From assembly GCA_963835555.1 (NCBI GenBank), contig CAWIGC010000038.1, forward strand, positions 310,001 through 374,000: DNA of 64,000 nt, given 5' to 3'. Positions 45,774-54,673 of the stretch are shown in pieces (the first letter of the stretch is position 1; every line of letters begins with the position of its first letter). Made by a program: the position numbers and the translations under genes. Below the pieces are notes generated by a model, which had not been told where the DNA came from, searched no databases, and saw only the letters and a list, made by a program, of their open reading frames with translations. This DNA comes from Sulfopaludibacter sp963835555. GTDB lineage: Bacteria; Acidobacteriota; Terriglobia; Bryobacterales; Bryobacteraceae.

Positions 45774-46307
45774 CTACGGCACCCGAGTCATTACGTTCGG
45801 CGCATTCTCAAAAGCCTTGGAGTCCGCGGCATATTTGAGCAGCACGCCGTCCACGGCCTCGCCCGGCGCGGTCAGCACTTGTGCCTTGCCGCTGAATTGA
45901 GAGGTTAACTCCTTCCCCACCTGGTCCCGCAGCCACTTGGAATCCAGGAACGCCCATCGCAGCAACGATCCTTCCGGCCAGACCCGCAGCAAGGCATGGA
46001 CCGGCACCTGGAGAAAGGCCTCGTTTTCGCTTACCAGGTCCACCAATTCCGCGTCGCCGGCCCGGAACGCCAGCGCGGTGAACTTTAACGAAGTGCCCTT
46101 GCCGTCCGTATAAGTGACGGAGTAGCTGGAACTGTTTTGCTGCACGACGAGGAGTGAATCATCGTCGCTGCTTTTCCAGGTACCCGCCAGGTTGGGATCG
46201 AGCACCGCCTGCTTCCCGGTGACGAACGGATTGAGAGAGACCAGGTTGGTGCACCCGGTCAATGCCGCGACACTCGCCAGGACCAGCGCAAAACTTGCGA
46301 ATTTCAT
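45774..46307 (-). CDS. Lipoprotein of unknown function
   Basis: A 177-residue lipoprotein; signal peptide with lipobox LTGC (Cys19). After that LNPFVTGKQAVLDPNLAGTW, a beta-rich stretch and KWLRDQVGKELTSQ. It resembles small lipocalin-like or DUF-type envelope proteins by shape only. It lies downstream of the Ser/Thr kinase gene on the same strand after a 37-base gap. No function assigned. Confidence 0.6.
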   Translation of the reverse strand: MKFASFALVLASVAALTGCTNLVSLNPFVTGKQAVLDPNLAGTWKSSDDDSLLVVQQNSSSYSVTYTDGKGTSLKFTALAFRAGDAELVDLVSENEAFLQVPVHALLRVWPEGSLLRWAFLDSKWLRDQVGKELTSQFSGKAQVLTAPGEAVDGVLLKYAADSKAFENAPNVMTRVP

Positions 46308-46344
46308 ATTGTTGCCTCCACTACAGAACAGCGATGCAGCGAGG

Positions 46345-48645
46345 CTAGGATTGCACCGGCCCGCGGATTTTTTTCAAGGCCACCCGGATGGCGGCATAGT
46401 TGGCCGCGCCCAGCATCAACGCCAGCCCGGCAACGAGTAGAAAAATCGGCCAGAACGCATGTTTTTCAAAGACTGTCTGCTGCAGGCGATAGGCGCCGAT
46501 CGCAAAGAAAATCAGTCCACTGGCGAAGAAATTCTTCATCTGGCGCGGAATGCTGCCGAAGACGAAAACGCACGCCACGGCGGGCAGCAGCCATTCCAGC
46601 AGGCGCTCTTCGAAGTGCGATTCGGCGGCCAGACCCAGCAGCAGCAGCGAGGTCATGACGTGGCCGGGAATCACAAAGCGGAAGGATTTCCCGACCACGC
46701 GCACCTGCTCCGAAGGGAACAGGTCGCACAAACGGTCCAGCCCGAAATACACCGCGGCGTTGATCAGGAAGAGGTATTCGATCTGACCGCGTGTCCAGGG
46801 CGCGGCGGCTTTCAGCCAGTGAGCCCACGGCTCGTGCCAGGTGGCCAGGCCGGTGAGAGCGGCCCAGGTAAACACCACGGCGAACGGATAGAAGTAGCGG
46901 GAATCGTCGGGACGGCGCAGGCGTTCAAAGACAAAGCCGGCAGTCATGAAGAGCAGCGCGCAGGGCAGCAGGTCGAAGTAGAAGCGGCCGGGGTCGCGGT
47001 CCAGGCAATCCAGCACGCCCAGGCGCAGCAGCGTAGTCAAACAGAGCAGGGCCGAAAGAGCGGCGAAGATCAGCGAAAATACCGGCGCGCGCGTGAAGCG
47101 GCGCAACCACCAACAGACCGGGAGCCCCGCCAGCAGGGCCCACCATAACTGCGCATTGGTGGCCTGCCGGGCGAAATCCAGCCGGTGAAACAGCTCCAAC
47201 TTCGCCTGCCCTTGCGTGAGCCCGGTGAACACGCGAGTTTCTTCCAGGGTAACCAGCACGGCCACCGGCGCTACCAGGCAAAACGCCAGCATATAGGCAA
47301 TGGCCACGCGATAGTATCCGTGCTGCCAGTTGCGAATTCCGATCCAGGCGGTGGGCGCCGCGCCGGCCCAGGCCAGCAGCACCGCAGGCAGGCCTGCCAG
47401 CGCCGGAAAGGGAAAGAACGTTAAGAAGGACACGCCAGTCAGCAGAATCCATACGCCCAGGTACAGGCTGACCTGCGGCAAGGTGAGGCGGCGCGCCTCC
47501 ATGATCCACGAATCTTCGCGCTCCAGCAGCCGCTCATAGCGCTTGCGGATTCCGTCATACTCGGCGCCGGAAATAATCTGCTCGTGCCGCCAGCTCTCCA
47601 GGTCGCGCAAGTGCTGGGCCACTTTTCCGGTAATCAGGCGAGCATAAGCCGCGGGCTCGGCGAGCACGGCTTCGCGGGCCAGGAAGCGCCGCAGGTCGTC
47701 GGCCATTTCGCGGGCCGAGGCATAGCGCCGGGCTGGGTCTTTTTCCAGCGCCACCAGGCAGATGTTTTGCAGGTCTTTGGGGATGGCTGGATCGATGCGG
47801 CGAGGCAGCACCGGGTCCTGTTCGCGTATGCGGAGCAGCAGGTCGGAAACGTTCTCGCCGCGGAAGGGCGGCTGGCCGGTGAGCAGTTCGTAGAGCACGG
47901 CGCCCAGAGAGAAGACGTCGCTGCGCGCGTCCAGCGTGACGGCGCCGAGCGTCTGTTCCGGAGAGAGATATTCGGGCGTTCCCGCCACCTCGCCGATCTG
48001 TGACAGCCGCTCCTGCACGCTCAGGTCCAGGGCCAAACCGAAATCCAGGAGCTTCGGTTCCAGGTCCGGACCCACCACGATATTCGCCGGTTTCAGATCG
48101 CGATGCAGCATACCGTGCTGGTGCAGAAACTCCACCGCGAGCACCACTTTGTGCATCAGTTCGGCCCGCTGTTCGAACGTGAGGTGGGAGGCGGCGCGCG
48201 TGAGGGGCGCGCCCTCCAGGTACTCCATCACGAAGTGCGGCGGTTCCTCCGCGGGGCCCAGGCTATAGATTCGGGCGATGTGCGGGTGACTCAAGCGCGC
48301 CATGGCCCGGGCTTCCGCCATGAAGCGGGTCCGCAACAACGGCTGGTCCGCGTATCGCCCGGCCAGGGTCTTTATGGCCACTTTCCGTCCCAGCGCCTCG
48401 TCGAATGCCAGCCATACGCGGCCCATTCCGCCGGAGCCGATCTCGCCCATCACCTTATGTCCGCTGAGCCGCTCCGGCGCGGCTGGCGCGGCAGCTCCGA
48501 GCATGCGATCCATCTCGGCGAGCGCTGCCAGTTCCGGCGCCAGTTCCGGGTGCCTGGTCCGCGTAGCTTCGCCATTTTCCCGGCGATCCAGTGCCTCCGC
48601 GAGGGCATTGGCCAACTGCTGCTCGCGCTCGTCTTCGCTCATCAT
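46345..48645 (-). CDS. Ser/Thr protein kinase with large polytopic membrane domain
   Basis: A 766-residue protein. The kinase domain (about residues 60-335) has GEIGSGGMGRVW, the lysine in VAIKTL, HRDLKPANIVV, DFGLA, GTPEYLSPEQ and SDVFSLGAVLYELLTG, all active-site residues intact. After a helical linker, residues 400-760 hold about eleven hydrophobic segments with no known enzyme motif. ATG 48645 overlaps the sigma factor stop (ATGATGA). The kinase probably works with the ECF factor, possibly phosphorylating it in response to something sensed in the membrane domain. Confidence 0.85.
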   Translation of the reverse strand: MMSEDEREQQLANALAEALDRRENGEATRTRHPELAPELAALAEMDRMLGAAAPAAPERLSGHKVMGEIGSGGMGRVWLAFDEALGRKVAIKTLAGRYADQPLLRTRFMAEARAMARLSHPHIARIYSLGPAEEPPHFVMEYLEGAPLTRAASHLTFEQRAELMHKVVLAVEFLHQHGMLHRDLKPANIVVGPDLEPKLLDFGLALDLSVQERLSQIGEVAGTPEYLSPEQTLGAVTLDARSDVFSLGAVLYELLTGQPPFRGENVSDLLLRIREQDPVLPRRIDPAIPKDLQNICLVALEKDPARRYASAREMADDLRRFLAREAVLAEPAAYARLITGKVAQHLRDLESWRHEQIISGAEYDGIRKRYERLLEREDSWIMEARRLTLPQVSLYLGVWILLTGVSFLTFFPFPALAGLPAVLLAWAGAAPTAWIGIRNWQHGYYRVAIAYMLAFCLVAPVAVLVTLEETRVFTGLTQGQAKLELFHRLDFARQATNAQLWWALLAGLPVCWWLRRFTRAPVFSLIFAALSALLCLTTLLRLGVLDCLDRDPGRFYFDLLPCALLFMTAGFVFERLRRPDDSRYFYPFAVVFTWAALTGLATWHEPWAHWLKAAAPWTRGQIEYLFLINAAVYFGLDRLCDLFPSEQVRVVGKSFRFVIPGHVMTSLLLLGLAAESHFEERLLEWLLPAVACVFVFGSIPRQMKNFFASGLIFFAIGAYRLQQTVFEKHAFWPIFLLVAGLALMLGAANYAAIRVALKKIRGPVQS

Positions 48646-49232
48646 CGCGCGGCCTCGCAAATGGCGCGGAATCGCTTGACGGCGCGGTACACCAGCAGCG
48701 CCACGGCTTCGCGTGATTTGCCCAGGCGCTGGGCCATTTCGGCGGTGGAGAGCCCTTCGATCCGGGCCATCAGGATAGCCTGCCGGTAGTCTTCGGGCAG
48801 GGCGCGCAACTGCTCCAGCAGGCGCTCCACGGCTTCCTGCTGCGCAAACAAGCGGCTGGGCGTTTGCGTATCCCGCGGCTCCGGTCCCCCCGGATTACTG
48901 GACGAACGGAACGCGATATTTTCTCCCGCGCGCCGTTCGCGATTCTGGTAGCGCAGGCGGTCGATGATGACATGATCGGCAATGGTGGAAAGCCAGCGAA
49001 AAAAGCTGCCCGGAGATTGATACTGGAACCGGTCCAGGTCGCGGAAGGCGCGCAGAAAGACGTCCTGTACTACGTCCTCCACCTCGGAAAACGCCCGTGC
49101 CTCGCTGCTCAGTTTGAAGTACACAAGCACGGCGAGGCGCTTCTGGTACTTCTCGAAACTGCGCGAGAGCGCCTGCCGGTCGCCGGCCCGTGCCTGTTCC
49201 AGGAGCGTGAATGTGGAGGTGGGGGGCTCCAT
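48642..49232 (-). CDS. ECF-type sigma-70 factor
   Basis: A 196-residue sigma factor: region 2 (EVEDVVQDVFLRAFRDLDRF, SPGSFFRWLSTIADHVIID) and region 4 (LRALPEDYRQAILMARIEGL, AEMAQRLGKSREAVALLVYR). It has no zinc-finger anti-sigma gene beside it; instead a Ser/Thr kinase gene overlaps by 4 bases. Sigma-kinase pairs of this kind are known in soil bacteria. Divergent from the Oar-like receptor gene, with about 115 bases between. Confidence 0.87.
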   Translation of the reverse strand: MEPPTSTFTLLEQARAGDRQALSRSFEKYQKRLAVLVYFKLSSEARAFSEVEDVVQDVFLRAFRDLDRFQYQSPGSFFRWLSTIADHVIIDRLRYQNRERRAGENIAFRSSSNPGGPEPRDTQTPSRLFAQQEAVERLLEQLRALPEDYRQAILMARIEGLSTAEMAQRLGKSREAVALLVYRAVKRFRAICEAAR

Positions 49233-49348
49233 CGATTCGGCCTGAGTTCTATGGTAAAGGAAAACGGCGCGCGGGCCGGGCCGAGGCTGCTACGACCGAT
49301 GGTAGTACCTGGTTCCAATCCTGTAACCTAATCGGAAAAAGAGGACCA

Positions 49349-52279
49349 ATGTCTCGATCTCGCGCACTCGCAGTGTTTCTATTCGCCTTCGCCGCCGCAT
49401 TCGCACAGACGCCCGATACCGCAACCATCAACGGCCACGTGACCGACCAGAGTCGCGCCGGAGTGGCCGGCGTGCAGGTGACGGTGAAGAATACGCGGAG
49501 CGGGTTGGAGAGAAAGGCAGAGACTTCCGCGTCCGGCGACTTCACCATCGTGGCGCTGCCCATCGCCGGCGCTTATGACATTACGGCGGCCAAGCAGGGG
49601 TTTGCCGAAGGCCAATTGCAGCACGTGGTTCTGCAAGGCGGCATGACGGCCGACCTCACCGTGCAACTGAACGTGGGCATCGGGCAGACGCAACTGACGG
49701 TTACCGGCGTGGCCGGAGAAGTGCGCACGGATCAGCCGCAGTTGGGCGTGGTTCTGAGCACCCTGCAGATTGAAGAAACGCCCATGCTCGATCGCAAAAT
49801 CACCTACCTGCCGCTGCTCAACGCCGCCAATCGCCAGGCGATCAACCAGGGTGACGTGTTCATGAACGAGAATATGTTCACCACCAACGGCGCCGGCCGC
49901 CGCCAGGCGTGGTTTGAGGTAGACGGCAGCAATGGCGTGGACATGTGGGGGCGCCAGACCATCTTCAGCAACATGCCGGCGGCGTCGCTGCAGGAGATGA
50001 CGGTGCTCACCAACGCCTTCTCGGCGGAATTCGGCGGCACCGCGGGCAGCGTGATCAACATGGTCAGTAAGAGCGGCGGCAGCCAGTTTCATGGCGAGGC
50101 CTATTACGCCGCGAGGCCCTCCGGCCCGGAAGCCGCGCTGTCCGGTTTTACGGCTAACAACGCGGCTAACGGCAATGACCTGACCAACGACACCATGAAC
50201 CAGATGGCGCTTTCCATGGGAGGGCCGCTCGGTTCGGATCACCGGACGCACGTCTTTGCGGCCGGCGAATACATCATCGAAAACCGCGCTTCTCCCGTGA
50301 TTACGCCGGTCGCGCCGGGCAACTTCGTGGGACATTACCGCGACTGGCTGGGTTTTTTCCGTCTGGATCGCCAGCTCAGCGACAACCACACCCTGTTTTT
50401 CCGCAGCGACGTGGATGGCTTCCACGACACCAACCCCAACGGCACCGTGGGCGGCAACAACCTGCCTTCAGTGGCGCGCACCTTCCGGCGTCGGACGTAT
50501 TCCGAGGCGTTGGGCGAGACCGCGGTGTTGAGCCCGACCCTGATCAACAACCTTCGCCTGCAATTCCAACTGGCATCGCCGATCACCGAGTTCGATCCGG
50601 CGATCTATGGCACGCAGTATTCGGTGCCGATCGCGGGTGTGGGCACCTTCACCTCCGGCACTTCGCAATCCGCGGTGCTGATGAATCGCCAGTACGAAGC
50701 AAATGACGTACTTTCGGCGACCCGGGGGCGGCACCAGATCAAGTTCGGCGCCGATTTCATCTTCGCGCATACCGGCGGCAACGGAAAGGAATTCGGCGGA
50801 CCCAGTTACCTGGGCGTGTTCACGTACAACACCTGCGCGCTGACGGCGCTGCAATGCGAGAGCCAGGCCTACCTGAACAACATCAGCAACGTGAAGACGT
50901 ATGCGCAGAGTTACGGCAACGCGGTTTACACCGTGAACGATGCGCTGTGGGCCTTGTTCGTCCAGGATGACTTTCACATCCGCAAGGACCTCACCATCAA
51001 CCTGGGCCTGCGCTACGAACAGCAGACCTTCACCGATTCGCGCAAGGACTTTGCGCCGCGCATCGGCTTCGCCTACAATCCCGGCGGCGACGGCAGGACC
51101 GTGATCCGTGGCGGCTTCGGCATCTACTATTCGCAGATTGTCGATAATAACCAGGCCAACTATTCCCTCACCGGGCCCACAGGCATCTTCAACTACTCCG
51201 CCGGTCCGGGCCAGATCGGGTTCCCCACCAGCGTTGCCGCCGTGCCTCTTCCGGCGTTCCCGGCGGGCGCTCAACAACCGCTGCGCAACCTGTATCTGCG
51301 GCCCGGAGACGCCTCCTACTATAACCAGTTCTTCCCCACGAGCACGCTGACCGGCTACCCCAACGCGCTGCTGAATCCGTACACGGAACAGTGGAGTATC
51401 GGGGTAGAGCGGCGACTGGCGCCCAATTGGGTATTGAGCGTGGACTACGTGGGCTCGCACACGGTGAAGATCAACCGTCCGCTGGATGTCAATCCGCCCA
51501 CTTCCTTCATCCGGACCGCGCCCGGCCAGGTGCGATCGCAACAAGCCGCCAACTGCACGCGGCCATACTGGATCTGGTGGTATCAGCAGCACGGCACGGC
51601 GTGCAATCCGGCCGCGGCCACCAATCCCCAGCCGCCCTACGCGCTGATTCAAAGCGACGTCAACAACGGGTTCGCTCATTACAACGCTCTGGACGTTAAC
51701 CTGACCCACCAGTTCAGCAGCAAGTTCTCCATGCTGGTGAGCTACACCTGGTCGCACGCCATCGATAATGTGGATCCCGACGTGCCGGGCCAGAATCCCA
51801 ATGACCCGCTCATGACCGCCATGGCGGAAAACGGCAACGCCATCTTCGACCAGCATCAACGCCTTGTGCTGAGCGGCGTTTACATGCTTCCGCTGGGAAT
51901 CCATTTCGGCGGAGTGGCGACGTTGGGCTCGGCGCTGCCGTTTAACTATGTCACCGGCGCGGCCAATAGCGGCGATGGCGCGACCACCGACCGGCCGGTG
52001 ATCAACGGTGTGGTGGTGGGCCGCAACACGGGCCGCGGGCGTCCCATCTATGACTTCTCCCCATTTCTGGAGAAGGTATTTGCTATCAAAAGCGAGCGCA
52101 CTCACCTGACGCTGCGGGTGGAATCCTTCAACGTGTTCAACCACGCGAATTTCGCAGGGTACAGCGGAACGTGGGGCAACGGCGTCACTCCCGGCGCAGG
52201 TTTCGGAGCGCCGCTGGCCGGCATCACCAACCAACTGCCCGCACGTTCCCTGCAGTTCGTGGCGCGCCTGACCTGGTAG
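49349..52279 (+). CDS. Oar-like TonB-dependent receptor
   Basis: A 976-residue outer membrane protein: signal peptide (LAVFLFAFAAAFAQ), a carboxypeptidase-regulatory beta domain (ATINGHVTDQSRAGVAGVQV, SGDFTIVALPIAGAYDITA), a plug region (VLSTLQIEETPMLDRKITYL, GTAGSVINMVSKSGG) and a barrel rich in aromatic strands ending LQFVARLTW. The intact frame contrasts with the first Oar-like gene. AGAGGACC precedes the ATG. Import substrate is unknown; soil Acidobacteria have many such receptors. Confidence 0.87.
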   Translation: MSRSRALAVFLFAFAAAFAQTPDTATINGHVTDQSRAGVAGVQVTVKNTRSGLERKAETSASGDFTIVALPIAGAYDITAAKQGFAEGQLQHVVLQGGMTADLTVQLNVGIGQTQLTVTGVAGEVRTDQPQLGVVLSTLQIEETPMLDRKITYLPLLNAANRQAINQGDVFMNENMFTTNGAGRRQAWFEVDGSNGVDMWGRQTIFSNMPAASLQEMTVLTNAFSAEFGGTAGSVINMVSKSGGSQFHGEAYYAARPSGPEAALSGFTANNAANGNDLTNDTMNQMALSMGGPLGSDHRTHVFAAGEYIIENRASPVITPVAPGNFVGHYRDWLGFFRLDRQLSDNHTLFFRSDVDGFHDTNPNGTVGGNNLPSVARTFRRRTYSEALGETAVLSPTLINNLRLQFQLASPITEFDPAIYGTQYSVPIAGVGTFTSGTSQSAVLMNRQYEANDVLSATRGRHQIKFGADFIFAHTGGNGKEFGGPSYLGVFTYNTCALTALQCESQAYLNNISNVKTYAQSYGNAVYTVNDALWALFVQDDFHIRKDLTINLGLRYEQQTFTDSRKDFAPRIGFAYNPGGDGRTVIRGGFGIYYSQIVDNNQANYSLTGPTGIFNYSAGPGQIGFPTSVAAVPLPAFPAGAQQPLRNLYLRPGDASYYNQFFPTSTLTGYPNALLNPYTEQWSIGVERRLAPNWVLSVDYVGSHTVKINRPLDVNPPTSFIRTAPGQVRSQQAANCTRPYWIWWYQQHGTACNPAAATNPQPPYALIQSDVNNGFAHYNALDVNLTHQFSSKFSMLVSYTWSHAIDNVDPDVPGQNPNDPLMTAMAENGNAIFDQHQRLVLSGVYMLPLGIHFGGVATLGSALPFNYVTGAANSGDGATTDRPVINGVVVGRNTGRGRPIYDFSPFLEKVFAIKSERTHLTLRVESFNVFNHANFAGYSGTWGNGVTPGAGFGAPLAGITNQLPARSLQFVARLTW

Positions 52280-52280
52280 C

Positions 52281-52679
52281 TTACTGCGCCGCGCAGGCGG
52301 CCATAAAATCAGCCATCTCGTCGAGTTCCTGCTGTTCGTGAAGACGGAAATAAGCGAACCGCTCGTGGTGCATCGGCGCGACCGCGATGGTGCGGCGGGA
52401 GGCGCCGTGGACTCGCACGAGCACGTAGATACCGTCGGCAAGTTGCGGATCGTGGCCGTTGATCTTGCCCTTGCCCGCTTCGTAGATCAGGATCTTGGCA
52501 GCGGTGGCATCGCTCGACGCGGCGATGACACTGAAACTGCCCTTGAACTGCTTGGCTCTTGCAGGACCCACCCGATCGGCGACCCGCTGGAAGAGAGCCG
52601 CTGCCCGCTCGCGAAGAACCGCGCTATACTCCGCCAGCGGGGCGGTCTGGTAGCTGGTCTCCGTGAACTGGAACTCCAT
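52281..52679 (-). CDS. Hypothetical 132-residue protein
   Basis: Soluble protein starting MEFQFTETSY. Core: EYSAVLRERAAALFQRVADR, SVIAASSDATAAKILIYEAG, GIYVLVRVHG, and YFRLHEQQELDEMADFM. It looks alpha/beta, with no known motif. It is convergent with the Oar-like gene (1 base apart) and divergent from the VapB remnant. Its codon use fits its neighbours. No family recognised. Confidence 0.5.
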   Translation of the reverse strand: MEFQFTETSYQTAPLAEYSAVLRERAAALFQRVADRVGPARAKQFKGSFSVIAASSDATAAKILIYEAGKGKINGHDPQLADGIYVLVRVHGASRRTIAVAPMHHERFAYFRLHEQQELDEMADFMAACAAQ

Positions 52680-52766
52680 CGTACCCAAGCGCAACGGTCC
52701 TTCGCCGCTGTTCCCAGTATATCGGCCGGGCCTGCCAGAAGGTGCTGCACTGGTACGATCAAGGGG

Positions 52767-52859
52767 ATGGCGACGTTCCGCATCACAGAAGGTGAGCTTG
52801 CCCGCGATATTCATGCGGTGCTGGCCAAAGTACAGGAGGGCATCGAGGTGATAGCGTGA
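52767..52859 (+). pseudogene. VapB/Phd-type antitoxin remnant, 30 residues
   Basis: The 30-residue frame MATFRITEGELARDIHAVLA then KVQEGIEVIA is the usual N-terminus of a Phd/VapB-like antitoxin; such proteins normally continue with a segment like 'E.D.RPVA' that binds the toxin. Here a TGA follows directly and the PIN toxin's second part begins a few bases later in another frame. The join suggests a deletion of the antitoxin's C-terminus. Confidence 0.6.
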
Positions 52860-53226
52860 CGCCAAGCCGGTGAGTGCGCTTCTGGGCGCACTGGAACACG
52901 AATACGGAGAGACCGAAATCGTGATCTCTTCCATCACCGTAATCGAGCTGGAGCACGGTCTGCATCGCGCCCAAACCGAGGAGCAGGCGCGGAAACGGCG
53001 CGAATATCTGGATACCGTCTTCACGGCGATTCCCGTGGAACCGTTCACCAGGGAAATCGCCTCCCTTGCAGCGAAGAGCGACGTCGAGGCGCGAAGACTC
53101 GGGCGCTCGATTCCGTTTGCGGACCTGCTGATTGGTGCGACCGCTCTGTACTTCCGCTACTCTGTTGGCACACGGAATCTGCGACACTTCCAGATGGTTC
53201 CCAACCTGGCTATCATTCAACTCTAA
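52855..53226 (+). pseudogene. VapC PIN-domain toxin lacking its N-terminus
   Basis: Reading frame RDAKPVSALLGALEHEYGE..., then ISSITVIELEHGLHRAQ and IPFADLLIGATALYF, ending NLRHFQMVPNLAIIQL. A PIN toxin normally starts with about 15 residues including the first catalytic Asp (xLDTxxL). In this frame a TAG (52852-52854) precedes RDAKP and no such segment exists, so that Asp is missing; the E of VIELEHG and D of FADLL are present. GTG 52870 could still start a 118-residue product. Probably inactive. Confidence 0.65.
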
Positions 53227-53227
53227 T

Positions 53228-54157
53228 TTAGTTCTCCGTGGCGACTTTCTCAATATGGTCGATAACGATCATTTCCACCGGCCCCTTTTTGGCCTCCAGT
53301 TTGAGGCCGAGTTGGGCCTGCACGGCGGCGAAGATGTCGGGTGGGGCCTCCGTGTCGGGAGGAGCGCCGACGGGACCGCCTGCCGGGACGGCGCCCGCCG
53401 GCGGAACCATCGGTCCCATGGGCCCGGACATTCCCTCCGGCGAGAAGGTCAGGATGAAATTATATTTTGCCGTTAAGCCCGTGAAGTCCGTTACCGGGCG
53501 GCTCAATTGCCTCGTGAGCCGCTCGGCGAAGTCTGCCATCGTCTGCTTCTGCGCGATGAATCGCGCGCGGGTGGGCATCATGATCGTAAAGATACCGGGG
53601 CGCGCCGGCAGCGGAACGATGGGAAAGCCGTCCGGACCCATTTTCGGCTGCGAAGGTGGCGGCGGCGGATCGGCGTCCGTCGCGGTGGCCGGCTCTTCCA
53701 CCGACTCTCGCATTTTCGCTCCGCCCTTGGCGACGGTCAGGGAGTACATCGGAAGTTCCCTGGTTTCCCGGTGATTGCTCATCTTGAAGCGCTCGGCCAG
53801 CAGGTTCTGCAGCATGATCCGAAGCTGTTCCTTAGTGGTCTCGGGCGGCATGGTGGCGGTGATATCGAACCTCTCTGTATCCAGCCAGGCTGGTCCGGAG
53901 ATCTGGAAGTCTTTCACGTCGTAAGCGCTCATCAGAAGCGCCTTCAGACTCAGGTACGGATAGTGAATCCTGCCTGGATCGTTGGTGCCGGGCCCGCCGC
54001 TCGTGGGAGCGAACATCATCCTTCCCGGTCCGCCCGCAGGCAACGCCGCCGGCTTCACCGATGCCACATCGAACTTCAGAGTCTTGTCGACGGTCTGGCC
54101 GTGGAGAAGGCATCCGGTCAAGATGACGAAACCGATTCGTGCCGGAGCCGCAAGCAT
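53228..54157 (-). CDS. TIGR03435 (DUF3738) secreted protein
   Basis: A 309-residue member of the same family as 30603. Signal peptide (IGFVILTGCLLHGQ), FDVASVKPAALPAGG, LSLKALLMSAYDVKDFQISG, RIMLQNLLAERFKM, and AVQAQLGLKLEAKKGPVEMIVI. A Pro/Gly-rich insert lies in the middle. It is the last gene of the uvrA-led strand run, starting 10 bases after the TlpA-like stop. Function unknown. Confidence 0.87.
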   Translation of the reverse strand: MLAAPARIGFVILTGCLLHGQTVDKTLKFDVASVKPAALPAGGPGRMMFAPTSGGPGTNDPGRIHYPYLSLKALLMSAYDVKDFQISGPAWLDTERFDITATMPPETTKEQLRIMLQNLLAERFKMSNHRETRELPMYSLTVAKGGAKMRESVEEPATATDADPPPPPSQPKMGPDGFPIVPLPARPGIFTIMMPTRARFIAQKQTMADFAERLTRQLSRPVTDFTGLTAKYNFILTFSPEGMSGPMGPMVPPAGAVPAGGPVGAPPDTEAPPDIFAAVQAQLGLKLEAKKGPVEMIVIDHIEKVATEN

Positions 54158-54167
54158 TCGCGCCAGC

Positions 54168-54665
54168 CTATCTTTTCTCTGCGATCATCCGGTCCAGTTC
54201 GTTGAAAAGCGCCTTGCCTTCGAAAACGTCGCGCGCCTGATCGTAAATGTAGTCGCTGCGGATGTCGCCGTTCCAATCGATCACGTACAGGTGCGGGAAC
54301 ATCAGCTTGCCGCTGCGGACGTAGGAAAACGCCATCTGGCCGGCATCGAACAGAATGGGGTAAGTCACGCCGTGTGCTTTGATGAATTCCGAAACCTTGC
54401 CGGCATCGTCTTCCGGAGCCTTCACCACGGCCAGCACCTGCACTTTGCTGCCGTACTTCTGCTCCACCTTGTGCAGCACGTCGGCGAATGCCTGGCAGTG
54501 CGGACAGGTAGTCTGCATGAATTCGAGCAACACGATTTTGCCGCGGTAATCCGCCAGGTCGTACACCTGCATGCGCGAATCGGGGAGAGCGAATCCGGGC
54601 GCGCGCCGCTGCGCGCCAATAGCGGCCAGTGCCGCGATACCCAGTAAGATTGCGAGTTTTCGCAT
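54168..54665 (-). CDS. TlpA/redoxin-like thiol protein
   Basis: A 165-residue exported thioredoxin-like protein: signal segment (LAILLGIAALAAIGAQ), APGFALPDSRMQVYDLADY, active site TTCPHC, then VTYPILFDAG and LYVIDWNGDIR. The CPHC pair resembles DsbA-type active sites, and the overall fold is AhpC/TlpA. It probably reduces disulfides or peroxides in the periplasm. It starts 8 bases after mtnA's stop. Confidence 0.82.
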   Translation of the reverse strand: MRKLAILLGIAALAAIGAQRRAPGFALPDSRMQVYDLADYRGKIVLLEFMQTTCPHCQAFADVLHKVEQKYGSKVQVLAVVKAPEDDAGKVSEFIKAHGVTYPILFDAGQMAFSYVRSGKLMFPHLYVIDWNGDIRSDYIYDQARDVFEGKALFNELDRMIAEKR

Positions 54666-54673
54666 TTCTGTCT

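Noticed and set aside
50468..52441. Long minus-strand frame under the Oar-like receptor
   Set aside because: It is an antisense shadow of a strongly supported receptor gene, with skewed composition and no motif.
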